From assembly GCF_026151205.1 (NCBI RefSeq), contig NC_087084.1, forward strand, positions 15,905,337 through 15,969,336: DNA of 64,000 nucleotides. Reading direction: 5' to 3'. This document shows, in pieces, positions 48,201 to 60,490 of the stretch (its first letter is position 1; every line of letters begins with the position of its first letter). The DNA is from Bolinopsis microptera (Eukaryota; Ctenophora; Tentaculata; Lobata; Bolinopsidae). The notes beneath the pieces were generated by a model. That model made no database searches and was not told the DNA's origin. It saw only the letters and a list, made by a program, of their open reading frames with translations. The position numbers and the translations under genes are program-made.

Positions 48201-51200
48201 TAATTGATTAGTCACCATCACTCCACATTTTTCTGCACCACATTTTACCATAACAAAGAAAGTGTCATGTTACTATTCTAATCTTTTCTATTTTATCGGA
48301 TCTTGTTTAAGTGATGAGGTATCGTGTCCCGGCCCTTATGATGTTACCATGGCAACACTGTCTGCTGCTGTTAACATGACTAAACATGCTAACTGTCATC
48401 ACTCGGTCACGGTTGATGAATTCTCTAAATTCCAATAAAACAGTAGTAAACACTAGTTCTATTCGTATTCTGTTAGTGTGTTAGTGTTCTGTCCCTCTCA
48501 GTGTACCTTTACTAATGTTCCATAGCTACTCCTGTGTAATGTACGTTATATTAATTCCTCTGCATATTGTTATTTAAGGAATGTAATACCTGTTTGCCGT
48601 GGTAACTACCTGGTTGTCGTGGTAACAATATTTGTTAGTTACTGTTAGTTAGTTTGCTTACGTTTAGTTTATTTATTGGCAGCGGGTTTGTGCGCTAGTA
48701 TGAAGTGTGTACTATATAATATAGTGTAGTACACTAGTAATAATAATTAATATATACACTATATATAATATACGCTGTGTAGTGAAATGTCGTGTCAGGA
48801 GCTGTGCTTGTGTGTACAAGACGAGCACATTGGCTACCGTCCTAGAAGGCTGGTAAGTTAAACAGTCAGGCAGGCAGCTTTATAACAGGGCTACCTAGGA
48901 ATAGTTACCATAGCAACTAGGAGGTTTATACTTTATAACAGGGTGTTTTAACTCCCACATGGCTCCTGTCCCCCCCCCCCCCAATCAGGCAGGCAGTTTT
49001 ATAACCGATGGAACACTTCCCGCTTAGTTACAACTGCTCATTTCAAACGTGCGATTTAAAAATAGCCAAAAGTTGTGATTGTAAATTGAATAATGGAACA
49101 ATTTGTATAACACCTGACACACAAAGTTATACATTTCACAAAGTTTTTTTTTCTCTTTTTTTAACCATTTTTGATAATATTTAATGTTGTGAGCTCACTA
49201 ATCACTCCTACACGAGTGGTACTTGGCGGGTAGCCATGGCAAAGTGGCACGTTACTATGGTAACAACACAATGTCACGTGACAATTAAAATCTGGAGGTG
49301 GTCAGGTTTTCCTGTTGTCTGTTGTACGCGTGTACATTATTAGCAATTCCAGTAGAACTATTATACATATCTTACCAATAGTTATCAGTAGTTTGTTTCC
49401 AAGTTTCGTTTAATATTTTGTGGATCATGTAACTGTAGTTTAGTAGTGTAACCACACAGTAATATTAGATATGGATTATGTGTCTTGATTTGGTTGGGAC
49501 CCTTGGTGACGTTCAGCTGCAAGTAAGTTATTAATCAAAATGTAGTAGTAACCATGGCAACCAATAAAGTAGTTACCATAGAAACTAGAATTATAGTGGT
49601 AGCCATAGCAACTAGAATTATAGTGGTAGCCATAGCAACTAGAATTATAGTGGTAGCCATAGCAACTAGAATTATAGTGGTGGTCATAGCAACTAGAATT
49701 ATAGTGGTAGCCATAGAAACTAGAATTATAATGGTAGCCATAGTAACTAGAATTATAGTGGTAGCCATAGCAACTAGTACAGTATGCAGTAGCTGCCATA
49801 GCAACCCCCATCCAGTTAGTAAGTTTTCCAGCAAGTTGGAACTAGTACAGTAGTTTAGTTAGTTAGTAAGTATTGTAGTTTCTGGGTTGCGATAGCGACT
49901 ATTACTGAGGACTATTATAGGAACCATAATCATGTCATCAGTTACCATATTAACGAATACAGTAGTAACCATAACAACGAGTACAGCTGTTGCCATAACA
50001 ACGAGTACAGCTGTTGCCAGCAACCAAGCCTTCCTAGAGTACTGCAGTGTTCTCCCTGATCATAATTTCAGTAGTTTTTAGGACGGTTTTAACTTTGTCC
50101 GGGAGCCCTGTTTGGGACAGTTTCTTAACTCTATTTCGTGACCCTTTCACACATTTTATCAGTACACTCTAGGTTTATCTTTCCTTATCTTTCATTTTAA
50201 CGGGGGTGTAGACATTTTTACATGTCTTATTATTTACTACCGGCCCTCAGGGCCTGACTTTCCCGCCGTCCTGAGTACTGCAGTGCTGGTCGCGTGACCT
50301 CGGACACGCTACACGTGATCCCACGTGACCAGCAGCGCGGTAAGCGGGCCGCGGGGAAGTCTTATTGAACGTGGCATTTGTTTTTCGAAGAGTTGTGGTT
50401 TGGACGAGTAAAGTTTCGGGTCATTTTAAGGACCAAAGTTTTGTGCACCTACTCTTAGTTCGATTATACTTAATTTAAGTCGTTTCCCTTTGTTCATCCT
50501 GCTCCTTGAAGTAACTCTTGCTATACAAGTTGATTTAGCTAGTCAAGTTGATTTAGCTAGTCAACCGTTTACCTCTGAGCCGGTAGAACCGAGCCTATAG
50601 CTAGTTAGGCTGTAAGGCTCCCCCCCCTGTTAGCCTATCGCTAACACTCCCAGATCTGATTTCACGTTCCTAGCCGCTTTCCCCCCTCTCTACTCCTCGG
50701 CTGAAAGGATAGCTTAGATAGCTTACTTACTACTAGCTTAGACTGTCCCGGAGGCCCCTATTAGTTACTCAGAGACCATCAAATTTTACTTCATCCCTAC
50801 TTTACTACAATAGTAACCAATAGTAACCAATAGTAACCAATAGTAACCAATAGTAACCAATGTGTTACATGCTTATAAAATATTAACCGTGAGACTGAGC
50901 GTGATTTAAGTACATTATTTTAAGTAATTTTCACCGCTGACTTTAAGTCTCTTTGTCGTTCATATGAAAGGCAAATTAACACAAGAGTGTATTGATAACC
51001 GACTTCTCGGTGGTATTGCTTTCATTCACCACACTTCAACTGTGAAATGGCAATTATCCCCTCACTCGTTAGTTTTTATAACTTTATCCTTTTATCGATG
51101 CTAAACTAAAGTAAGTAACTAAAAGTAAGTAAATTATTAATTCATCTTGTTTCAGCCGTTTGACGACCGTGACGATGATAAAGATAAAAGAAACAAAGGA

Positions 51201-54200
51201 AAGGAGAAGAGAATCTCAATCTCTCTCATTATCTTGACGTTCCTCTCTTCCGGTACTTTCACTTTCACTTTCATTATTCAACTACTTTCGTTCTTCAGCT
51301 CTTATTTAACTCATTGATTTCCATGTTAGAATTTGATTTAAAACCGTTTGATTTTATTGAATTTTTTACTTTTAGCTACTAGTCAGCCATCAATACTTAT
51401 ACAGTATACTCCTATAATTACTATTGCTACTACTAGTATATTGAAATAGTACAGGGTAGTAACTGTATGTTAATCTAACATCCTTCTCAGTCTGTGTTCT
51501 GTTTGGCACGCTCTACCCGGAGCTGTCCCGAGGAGAGATTGACATGACACCCTGGAGATCTATGATACAAGCGTCCGTACAAAGACAGGGCTGGCTCATT
51601 AGAGACAGGTTAGTTACCATAGCAACCTAGAGACAGGTTAGTTACCATAGCAACCTAGAGACAGTTTAGTTACCATCAGGGACAAAAGGATTTCGCGATT
51701 ATTTTGGCCAAATTTCGCGGTACCGCGAAATTTAACAGGCTATACATTAAACTATACATAAAATTTGTCGCGGAGAATGGGAAATTTCGCGATTTCGTAC
51801 ATGCCGCGAAATCCTTTTGTCCCTGGTTACCATAGCAACCTAGAGACAGGTTAGTTACCATAGCAACCTAGAGACAGGTCAGTTACCATAGCAACCTAAA
51901 GACAGGTCAGTTACCATAGCAACCTAGAGACAGGTTAGTTACCATAGCAACCTAGAGACAGGTTAGTTACCATAGCAACCTAAAGACAGGTTAGTTACCA
52001 TAGCAACCTAGAGACAGGTTAGTTACCATAGCAACCTAGAGACAGGTTAGTTACCATAGCAACCTAGAGACAGGTTAGTTACCATAGCAACCTAGAGACA
52101 GGTTAGTTACCATAGCAACCTAGAGACAGGTTAGTTACCATGGCAACCTAGAGACAGGTAAGTTACCATGGCAACCTAGAGACAGGTCAGTTACCATAGC
52201 AACCTAGAGACATGTTAGTTACCATAGCAACCTAGAGACAGGTTAGTTACCATAGCAACTTAGAGACAGGTTAGTTACCATAGCAACCTAGAGACAGGTT
52301 AGTTACCATAGCAACCTAGAGACAGGTTAGTTACCATAGCAACCTAGAGACAGGTCAGTTACCATAGCAACCTAGAGACAGGTTAGTTACCATAGCAACC
52401 TAGAGACAGGTCAGTTACCATAGCAACCTAGAGACAGGTTAGTTACCATAGCAACCTAGAGACAGGTCAGTTACCATAGCAACCTAGAGACAGGTTAGTT
52501 ACCATAGCAACCTAGAGACAGGTTAGTTACCATAGCAACCTAGAGACAGGTTAGTTACCATAGCAACCTAGAGACAGGTTAGTTACCATAGCAACCTAGA
52601 GACAGTTTAGTTACCATAGCAACCTAGAGACAGGTCAGTTACCATAGCAACCTAGAGACAGGTCAGTTACCATAGCAACCTAGAGACAGGTTAGTTACCA
52701 TAGCAACCTAGAGACAGGTTAGTTACCATAGCAACCTAGAGACAGGTTAGTTACCATAGCAACCTAGAGACAGGTTAGTTACCATAGCAACCTAGAGACA
52801 GGTCAGTTACCATAGCAACCTAGAGACAGGTCAGTTACCATAGCAACCTAGAGACAGGTCAGATACCATAGCAACCTAGAGACAGGTTAGTTACCTTAGC
52901 AACCTAGAGACAGGTTAGTTACCATAGCAACCTAGAGACAGGTCAGTTACCATAGCAACCTAGAGACAGGTTAGTTACCATATCAACCTAGAGACAGGTT
53001 AGTTACCATAGCAACCTAGAGACAGGTTAGTTACCATAGCAACCTAGAGACAGGGTAGTTACCATAGCAACCTAGAGACAGGTTAGTTACCATAGCAACC
53101 TAGAGACAGGTTAGTTACCATAGCAACCTAGAGACAGGGTAGTTACCATAGCAACCTAGAGACAGGTTAGTTACCATAGCAACCTAGAGACAGGTTAGTT
53201 ACCATAGCAACCTAGAGACAGGGTAGTTACCATAGCAACCTAGAGACAGGTTAGTTACCATGGCAACCCTCAATTCTTGTTAGATACATAGTCTATTTAT
53301 TAGGTTGCCTAAGTTTCCATAATGTAACCATGGTAATTTCAAGGATAACGCTCGTAAACCTGGGACTCTGGAGATATTGCTATGACGACCAGCTTTACGA
53401 TCTCATTGAGATTCTGAACCCCCAGTTTTCTAACCTTGGTAAGATTTTCCAAATTTTCCTCAGACCTGGCAAACTTTCTGGCAGAACTTTATACATATTT
53501 TCAGCAGCTATTTGATTACAATTTATTACCAATAATAAATTGGTTGCAACAGTAAACATCAATACTAACTAACTAACTAAACTACAGTAAACATCAATAC
53601 TTACTACTATACCCCAACAATAGGTCGCAGAAGGAGATCAGCTGAAGAAGAAGAAGAAGAACATTTCCTCGCGAAGAGACAGATTGCCAGAGAAGGAGAT
53701 ATCGCTATCAGATGCCATAACGGTTAGTACCATTTACTATGTTCCCATGACAACCCCTCAATAGTCAATATATTTTTACTGTGACAACATCTCATTTTGT
53801 TACCATGGCAACCTTCATTGTTTTACCATTACAACCCTCACTATCTTACCATGACAACCCCTCACTATTTTGTTACCATGACAACCCCTCATTATTTTGT
53901 TACCATGACAACCCCTCACTATTTTGTTACCATGACAACCCCCAGTCCCTGCTCCATGGAAGATGCCGTACCATGTGAAGAATAAGACGGAAGCTACAAA
54001 AGTGTGTCTGATAATAGGGATAGTAACGTGTATTCTCTCCTTCCTAATCAGCATTCTCGTCCTCATTACACGACTCCCTCTTCTCAAACTCTTCCAACTA
54101 ATATCCTGCTTCCTTGGAGGTACATTTTAACATTTTAATACTATTATACTATAGTAATAGTTAATATTTTAATACTATTATACTATAGTGTAATACTATT

Positions 54201-57200
54201 ATACTATAGTAAAGTGATTCTTTCTAACTATCGTATATACTTTTTAATAGCCACAACTTATAGTGAGCTTCAAGAAGAAAATACCCTCGTTCCAATAAGG
54301 ATATGCTATCTTTATAAAGAGAACACTTTATGTTCCACTAGAGGTCCTTATTAAGATAAAACATAGTCTATCTAATTTCTATTAAGTTCAGATAACAATC
54401 GTAACGTTGCTAGGAATATCTGTAGTAGTATCCAGGGGAAACAGTATTCTGTTGTCATGGTGATACAGAATTCTGCCACACTATGTGTGTTTGTGAAGCT
54501 GAGATGTGGTAATGTTTAACCGCATGTTTTATGGTTGCTATAGTAACCAAAAAACTATTGTTCTTGTTCCGTCCAAGCCTTGCCAGGCTGTGTGTTGGTC
54601 ACGTGTAAGTTGCAGTTAACATTCACTTCAACACTACACGAATACTGTAACTCACATTCACTACACGAATACTGTAACTCACTTCTACTCTGCCCTATTC
54701 AGGGTAAAGATTAAAACGGGAGATCCTATTATATTCCAAATATTTTGTTATTATTGTGATCCGGGCCAATTATTTTTATGTTAGCTGATGTATTTTAGTT
54801 TTTATGATTATTTACCGTGTTGACCTATGAAGGGAGATTTGAAGTTGTGATCTCACAAGCCCCAGCGATTTTATGTTGAAAAATATTGTTGTAATGATTC
54901 ATCATTTGGACGATTTCAATAGAAAAATTCTTATCCTGACTCGAAGCATTCCCAACCCGGACCACTAGCGACTGTGAACGTAAAGAGAAAGAGAAAGAGA
55001 AAGAGAAAGGTATTTCAGCATTCAAATTATGCTGCATGTACTTTAGCGCCTTATCAGTCTTCACTTGCTGTTTTGAGGGCTGAAAATACTCCCTTGCTGG
55101 TTACCCTATCTTACGAGTGAAACTTATTCCATCCCATAATATCTTTAGATTTAGGAACTTAATCTCAGGTTAGTTACCATAACAACCCTCAATTCTAGCG
55201 TGGAGGGGGATTTGTTTAAAACTTAAAAGTGTTATGAAAAGTTTGTTTTAGCAGGAGCTTTCAAAATACTTGTGTAAATCGTCTTCAGCTCAATTCTAGG
55301 TTTATTTCTAGCCCCTACTTTAGCTGAATCTAAACCCCCTAAGTCCCGAAGTAGTAGGTTATTTTGTGAAACGGTTCGTCTATGCTCCATTCCTCATCCC
55401 TGCCCCATCCCCTTCCTGCCCACCCCTCATCCCTGCCCCATCCCCTTCCTGCCCCACCCCTCGTCCCTGCTCCGTCTCTTTTCCCTGCCCCACCCCTCGT
55501 CCCTGCTCCGTCTCTTTTCCCTGCCCCACCCCTCGTCCCTGCTCCGTCTCTTTTCCCAGCCCCGCCCCAACCCCTCGTTCCTGCCCCAATCCTCTTTCCT
55601 GCGCCATCCCCTTCCTGCCCCACCCCTCGTTCCTGCCCCAACCTTCGTTAGTTTTCAACCCCTCAAAACAGCTCCTTGTCTACCTGTTGTTACCAGGGTT
55701 ACCACTACCTACTCTACTATATTGTTACCTTGAAGCGAATTCTTGCTGCCCTTCTCTACCTACTATTGTGACATTCTGATTCTGTTACCATGGTACTGTT
55801 ACCATGGTAACTACTGATTCTATTTATGATTATGGGGAAACCCAATATGTGATCTTTTCAATGTCTCAAATCTTTATCTTGTGTCTTTATCTCATGTTTC
55901 TGTGTGTCTTAATAGATGTAACGCATGCTGTCTACTACACGGATAATCATCCTATTTATCGATTTAATTTATTGATTAATTATTGATCCTAATACCTTTT
56001 TTACTGCAACTGAGTTCCAGCTAAATAACTAAATATCTATAACTAAACATTGTTTAAACATTTATTCGCATGGGTTGACGAAATCTTATACAGAATGATT
56101 AATTTTAAATACCATTCAAGGTACTTTTGAGGATAACGATCAATTGGTTGATTGATTTACAGGACACATACTAGAGTAGCAGGGGTGTAGGAAGAGGGGG
56201 TGTAGGAAGAGGGGCGGTGTACCCCTGTAGGGTGGTAGGAAGAGGGGTGGTGTAGGAAGAGGGGCGGTGTACCCCTGTAGGGGTGTATGAAGAGGGGGTG
56301 TACCCCTGTAGGGGTGTAGGAAGAGGGGGGTGTACCCCTGTAGGGGTGTAGGAAGAGGGGGTGTACCCCTGTAGGGCTGTAGGAAGAGGGGGGTGTACCC
56401 CTGTAGGGCTGTAGGAAGAGGGGGTGTACCCCTGTAGGGGTGTAGGAAGAGGGGGGTGTACCCCTGTAGGGCTGTAGGAAGAGGGGGGTGTACCCCTGTA
56501 GGGCTGTAGGAAGATGGGGGTGTACCCCTGTAGGGGTGTAGGAAGAGGGGGGTGTACCCCTGTAGGGCTGTAGGAAGAGGGGGGTGTACCCCTGTAGGGG
56601 TGTAGTTGTCCCAGCCTTATCTAACCAAGATTGTATTTTAATTAGACTTCATAAATTTAAGCATGTGACTCTGAATTTCAATTAATTGTTTTGTGAATGA
56701 TCGCACATCCAAGATACAAAACATTATTCCACTTTTTTACCATGTACCAACTAATGTAACTATGTTACCCTGACAACCAATGTAACCATGTTACCCTGAC
56801 AACTAATGTAACCATGTAACCCTGAAAACTAATGTAACCATGTTACCCTGACAACTAATGTAATCATGTTACCCTGACAACTAATGTAATCATGTTACCC
56901 TGACAACTAATGTAATCATGTTACCCTGACAACCAATGTAACCATGTTACCCTGACAACTAATGTAATCATGTTACCCTGACAACTAATGTAACCATGTT
57001 ACCCCGACAACTAATGTAATCATGTTACCCTGACAACTAATGTAATCATGTTACCCTGACAACCAATGTAACCATGTTACCCTGACAACTAATGTAATCA
57101 TGTTACCCTGACAAGTGACAACTAATGTAACCATGTTACCCCGACAACTAATGTAACCATGTTACCCCGACAACTAATGTAATCATGTTACCCTGACAAC

Positions 57201-58464
57201 CACCAAGGTACTATGTATACTTATGTCGTGGTAGCATGACAGCTGTATCTTACTTTCACTCTTTCAACTTCACAATATCAATACTGCTGGTTCTAATATT
57301 CATGACGTCACGTGTGACGTGTTTATGACGTCATATCACATGGTGTGACGTCATGTGTTCATTTTAAGAATGCTGGTTTCACTCTTGCATGTCTGTTCGT
57401 CTTGCTACACTGTATCAGTATTAGCGTTACTATGGTAACAGTAACGAAACTACTTGTATGACGTCTGGTGGCATGAATTCTTGCTGCTTTGCTGCCAGTA
57501 ACCATAGTAACTACTTGTCTTGCTGCCAGTATTGTAAACTAATACTACTAATGATACTGTACTATTATTGTAATAACAATATTACTAATACTATCAAAAT
57601 GTTAAAACACTATTCTTATGATATTTCTGCTTTCTTCAATTCCACTGTTTTAACTTTCCACCTGTAACTTTGATCTGCTTCAGCTGTCTCTATTTCTGTT
57701 GCTCTGGGCGTTTCCATGACAATGCAGACAGACGCGCAAAAGTATTTTAACGAGAGTATCGGCAGAAAAGTGGAGCAGTCGCTAAAAGTTGAGGTTAGTT
57801 TCTACTACTACAGTAACTATAGTAACCATAGCTTTAGTTTCCCTGGTTACCAGTTATAAGTTTAGTTGCTAGTTAGTAATCTAGTGGCCAATATCTAAAC
57901 AGTTACTAGTGATATTTGTAACTATAGTAACTATAGTAACCATAGCAATTAGTAACCGTAGTAAATAGCATGTATTGCAGGCAACATTGTAACTACAGTA
58001 ACTATAGTAACCATAGTAATTAGTAACCATAGTAACTACTAACAAGCACATATTCCAGGCGGACATTGATCTGACCCGGTTTGGTCTGAGTCTGACTGGT
58101 ATAGATGTGATAGAACTGGCTCCGGGAGTCTGTGGTATCATGTTGGGAGGATCTTGTATTCTTATGATAGTCTCCGTCATCATCGCAGGTACTTTCCTTA
58201 TTATTACAACTAGGTTTCAACTGCATTGTAATTAAGCCTTGGGACATTGTAATGGATATTTCTTTAAAACAAATTTATTAGCGTGTCTAAATTTCCTTAC
58301 TAATTCGCGTCTCTTATTTAATGAGTTCTCGTGATGCCCCCTTCCCCCCCCCCCCTCCGCCCCCCCCCCCCCCCCCTCCGGATTGTTAATTTGCCTCCCC
58401 ACCAGTAAAGAAGTGTACTTCATGATAACAATTCACTTTTTCAGAGATATCTCGACACCAGTAA
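45223..58464 (+). CDS. Claudin/PMP22-like four-pass membrane protein (12 exons)
   Basis: Exons: 45223-45306, 46099-46176, 46886-46951, 48799-48852, 51156-51252, 51491-51608, 53344-53438, 53624-53722, 53946-54119, 57684-57793, 58059-58188 and 58445-58464 (TAA). All are GT-AG and phases agree, giving about 374 residues. A charged cytosolic N-terminus (DDRDDDKDKRNKGKEKR) precedes TM1 (ISLIILTFLSSVCVLFGTLY). Loop 1 contains NLGLWRYC, the GLWxxC signature of claudins, LHFPL and calcium-channel gamma subunits. TM2 is VCLIIGIVTCILSFLISILV, TM3 spans FQLISCFLGAVSISVALGVS, loop 2 carries a possible glycosylation site (NES), and TM4 is GGSCILMIVSVII. The tail is short (EISRHQ). Exons 1-3 could belong to a separate gene: exon 4 has a weak acceptor, and an in-frame ATG at 48787 could start a 302-residue protein. 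Junction or membrane-complex function is inferred from family. Confidence 0.7.
49550..49800. repeat. 27-bp array in claudin-like gene intron 4
   Basis: About nine units of TAGAATTATAGTGGTAGCCA followed by TAGCAAC. ORFs on both strands here are repeat translations. Confidence 0.9.
50807..50862. repeat. 10-bp repeat AGTAACCAAT, five units
   Basis: Five head-to-tail copies of AGTAACCAAT in intron 4 of the claudin-like gene. The remainder of 49800-51155 is unique; two AGTACTGCAGTG copies (about 50038, 50275) and a CACGTG-rich stretch (50285-50330) stand out, with no exon seen. Confidence 0.8.
51601..53268 (+). repeat. 28-bp array of 5' splice donors in claudin-like gene intron 6
   Basis: Exon 6 ends ATTAGAGACAG|GTTAGTTACC. 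The 28-base unit (TAGAGACAGGTTAGTTACCA, then TAGCAACC) begins with these last exon bases and the donor and is repeated about 54 times. Donor variants are GTTAGT, GTCAGT and GGTAGT. A TAG at the end of the first unit is in frame with the exon, so use of any later donor would truncate the protein. A 149-bp transposon interrupts the array at 51677. Confidence 0.95.
51677..51825. mobile_element. hAT-like MITE inside the 28-bp array
   Basis: 149 bases with inverted ends CAGGGACAAAAGGATTTCGC and its complement. An exact 8-bp target duplication GTTACCAT flanks both sides (51669-51676, 51826-51833). CAGGG termini with 8-bp duplications are typical of hAT elements. No coding capacity. Array units on both sides show it inserted after the array existed. 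Confidence 0.88.
53762..53945. repeat. 27-bp repeat ending at an acceptor of the claudin-like gene
   Basis: Five to six copies of GTTACCATGACAACCCCTCA followed by CTATTTT. The last copy ends CAACCCCCAG, which is the acceptor of the exon at 53946. Confidence 0.85.
54120..57683 (+). other. Intron 9 of the claudin-like gene with three arrays
   Basis: After the donor come two or three TTAATACTATTATACTATAG copies (54130-54210). Later blocks are a GAGAAA run (54985-55010), a C-rich minisatellite of about 27-bp units (55385-55640; CCCTGCCCCACCCCTCGT), a G-rich array of about 36-bp units (56165-56605; GGGGTGTACCCCTGTAGGGG, GTAGGAAGAG) and a 26-bp array (56747-57200; CTAATGTAACCATGTTACCC, TGACAA). 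GACGTCA motifs cluster at 57302-57356. No exon seen between 54120 and 57683. Confidence 0.8.
57895..58058 (+). repeat. Two-copy duplication of the TM4-exon acceptor
   Basis: The true acceptor CATATTCCAG|GCGGACATTG (58049-58068) has an earlier copy CATGTATTGCAG|GCAACATTG (about 57969-57989). Each is preceded by the same GTAACTATAGTAACCATAG series, making an approximately 80-base tandem duplication that includes the first exon bases. Confidence 0.7.
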
Positions 58465-58604
58465 AGGGTCTTGTGTTACCATGTGTGGTTACCAACAGTT
58501 ACTTGTGTTACCATGGTAACTGTTGAGGAAGTACTCACACGATGACAGTGCTTGAGCTGGGCTCAGTTATAATTATGGGCAATCTGAAAACTGGCAACAC
58601 ACTT

Positions 58605-58790
58605 TCAAATAATTTGAATACTTAACTTTATACTGCAAGTTACCATTGTAACAGTGTTCTACGCCGTGTGTTACCATGGTAACTGTTCTACGCCGTATGT
58701 TACCATTGTAACTGTGTTCTACGCCGTATGTTACCATGGTAACTGTGTTCAACACCGTATGTTACCATAGTAACTGTTTTCCAAACTGCA
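58605..58790. repeat. 31-bp repeat 3' of the claudin-like gene
   Basis: About five units of GTTACCATGGTAACTGTGTT followed by CTACGCCGTAT, about 150 bases after the stop codon. Each unit contains a GTTACCATNGTAAC palindrome. Confidence 0.9.
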
Positions 58791-60490
58791 TGTTCTGCAC
58801 AATATTTGTTCTTCCAACCCAAATTTATTTAATTTTGTTGTCAGATAATTTTACTGTTTGAAATAGTTTGGGTTAGTTGTTGGATAAAAGTTATTTATAA
58901 CTTAATTTCATTTTAATTTTATAGTACTATGGTGTAACTATTAAAAACTCGCTAATTTATAACAGTAATTATAATTTATAACAGTAACTTTAATGTGATA
59001 TGGTAAGTCTTCAAAAGGTCGCCCTTATCTTTGCAATAACGTCCTCATTAGGTAGGTTCGTAAAAACTACGAACATAAATATCGAAGGAATTTGCTTACA
59101 AATCACAGAGTTCAAATGCCTTCTCCACAACTATCGGCCATATCGGATATTGAACCTAAGGATCAACAGATAAGAACATACTGGAAGATATTCAATAACA
59201 TTTTGTTTTTATGAACCTACCTAGTCCTCCTTGCTTTATTTAAAAATTAGCGTAATATATATAGTTATAATGAAAAACTGTCAAGATGACATTTGTTAGA
59301 CTTGCAGTAACTTTTTGTTACTTTTTAGTTAATGTTCTCAATTATTTGTGGAAAGTAAACTATTCCTTGAAAATTATATAATTCCTTATTATATACTTGC
59401 TACACAAGCTTAGTTAAAAAGCTTTAAAGGGTGAGTAACATTTGGTTTTAAGCTTATTTTAAATATACGTTAATTAAAATTAAATAACTTACAGTATCTA
59501 TAATTATATTTTCGGTAGCACTGCAATATTCTCTTTAGCTTAATCAACTGATAGCGGTGGAGGAACTATAAATTTGATAATTTTATTTCCGCTATTTTCT
59601 TATCCCACAGGTGGTAAGCTCTTTCTTTGATTAAATTACAGGGAACCCAAAAACAGCTAATTAAGATAATTTTAAAGTTCAACAATAAGTAGTCCTTTAC
59701 CTGTTGTCAATGTATTGAGGGATGAGATTCTAAGTAATTTAATGTATTGTGGGGGAGATTCTAAGTAATGTATTCTATGTATTGTGGGGGAGTTTTGACA
59801 GATTTATACCATGACAGTTATAGAATTTATACCTAATTGTACTATATTAGATATCGTGTGCGTCATTGACTACTTCATCACACCACCAGTGACCTATCAC
59901 CTATTTCAATTCATCACACCACCAGTGACCTATTTCAACTCCTCGCATTTGTTTGTTCAATTTCTGTTGGTTTGTCCGTTTGTTCGGTTGTTTGGTTGCT
60001 TCTGCAAATAAGCTGACTTGAAATGGTAGAAGGGATGTGTAGCTCCGGCAAACTAAGGCTGTTTACATTGAGTAGCAGTGCGTAGTATTTCAACTAGCCA
60101 TTTGCAATATGGCATATGCATTCATTTCCTGTAATAAACGTAGGTGCACTACTGAAGGTGCACTACTGTAGAGTGTAGGCGCACTACTGTAGGTGGTAAA
60201 CGCCACTAGTTACCGCCTTGTATCTGGACCTTTTATTTAGACGGAGCTGTAAATAGTGTTACTACGTCTCCTAGTAGTAGTAGTACGCCGTAATAGTGTA
60301 AGGTTGTAGTAACGTTGTCCCAGGCTTACGACTGAAATTGTGGTGTAATTAATTGTAAAATCTTGCTAATGAGTCATTGCGCCAGCACATCAGAGAGTTC
60401 CTATTTGAAGGAGTGTATCCCCTGATTCAGATTAGCGGTTATCAAGGAGAGACAACATGAACTTGGTGAGCTTACTAGAGAGAGACTACA
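58791..60490. other. Intergenic sequence
   Basis: AT-rich; no confident gene. It includes the TA-flanked MITE at 59051-59221. Short repeats are GATTCTAAGTAAT (59726-59770), CATCACACCACCAGTGACCT (59877, 59913) and GGTGCACTACTG (60140-60190). Confidence 0.5.
59051..59221. mobile_element. 171-bp MITE with TA target duplication
   Basis: Left end GGTAGGTTCGTAAAAAC, right end GTTTTTATGAACCTACC; TA lies immediately outside both. This fits Tc1/mariner-derived (Stowaway-like) MITEs. No coding capacity. Confidence 0.75.

Noticed and set aside
49476-49853. ORFs of about 100 codons on both strands
   Set aside because: 27-bp repeat units happen to lack stops; no other coding evidence.
55339-55779. Pro/Ser-rich and Gly-rich ORFs on both strands
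   Set aside because: Translations of a C-rich minisatellite in an intron of the claudin-like gene.
60375-60465. Possible plus-strand exon (RQHIREFLFEGVYPLIQISG)
   Set aside because: The frame is short, meets a stop before the GTGAGC donor and has no partner exon.
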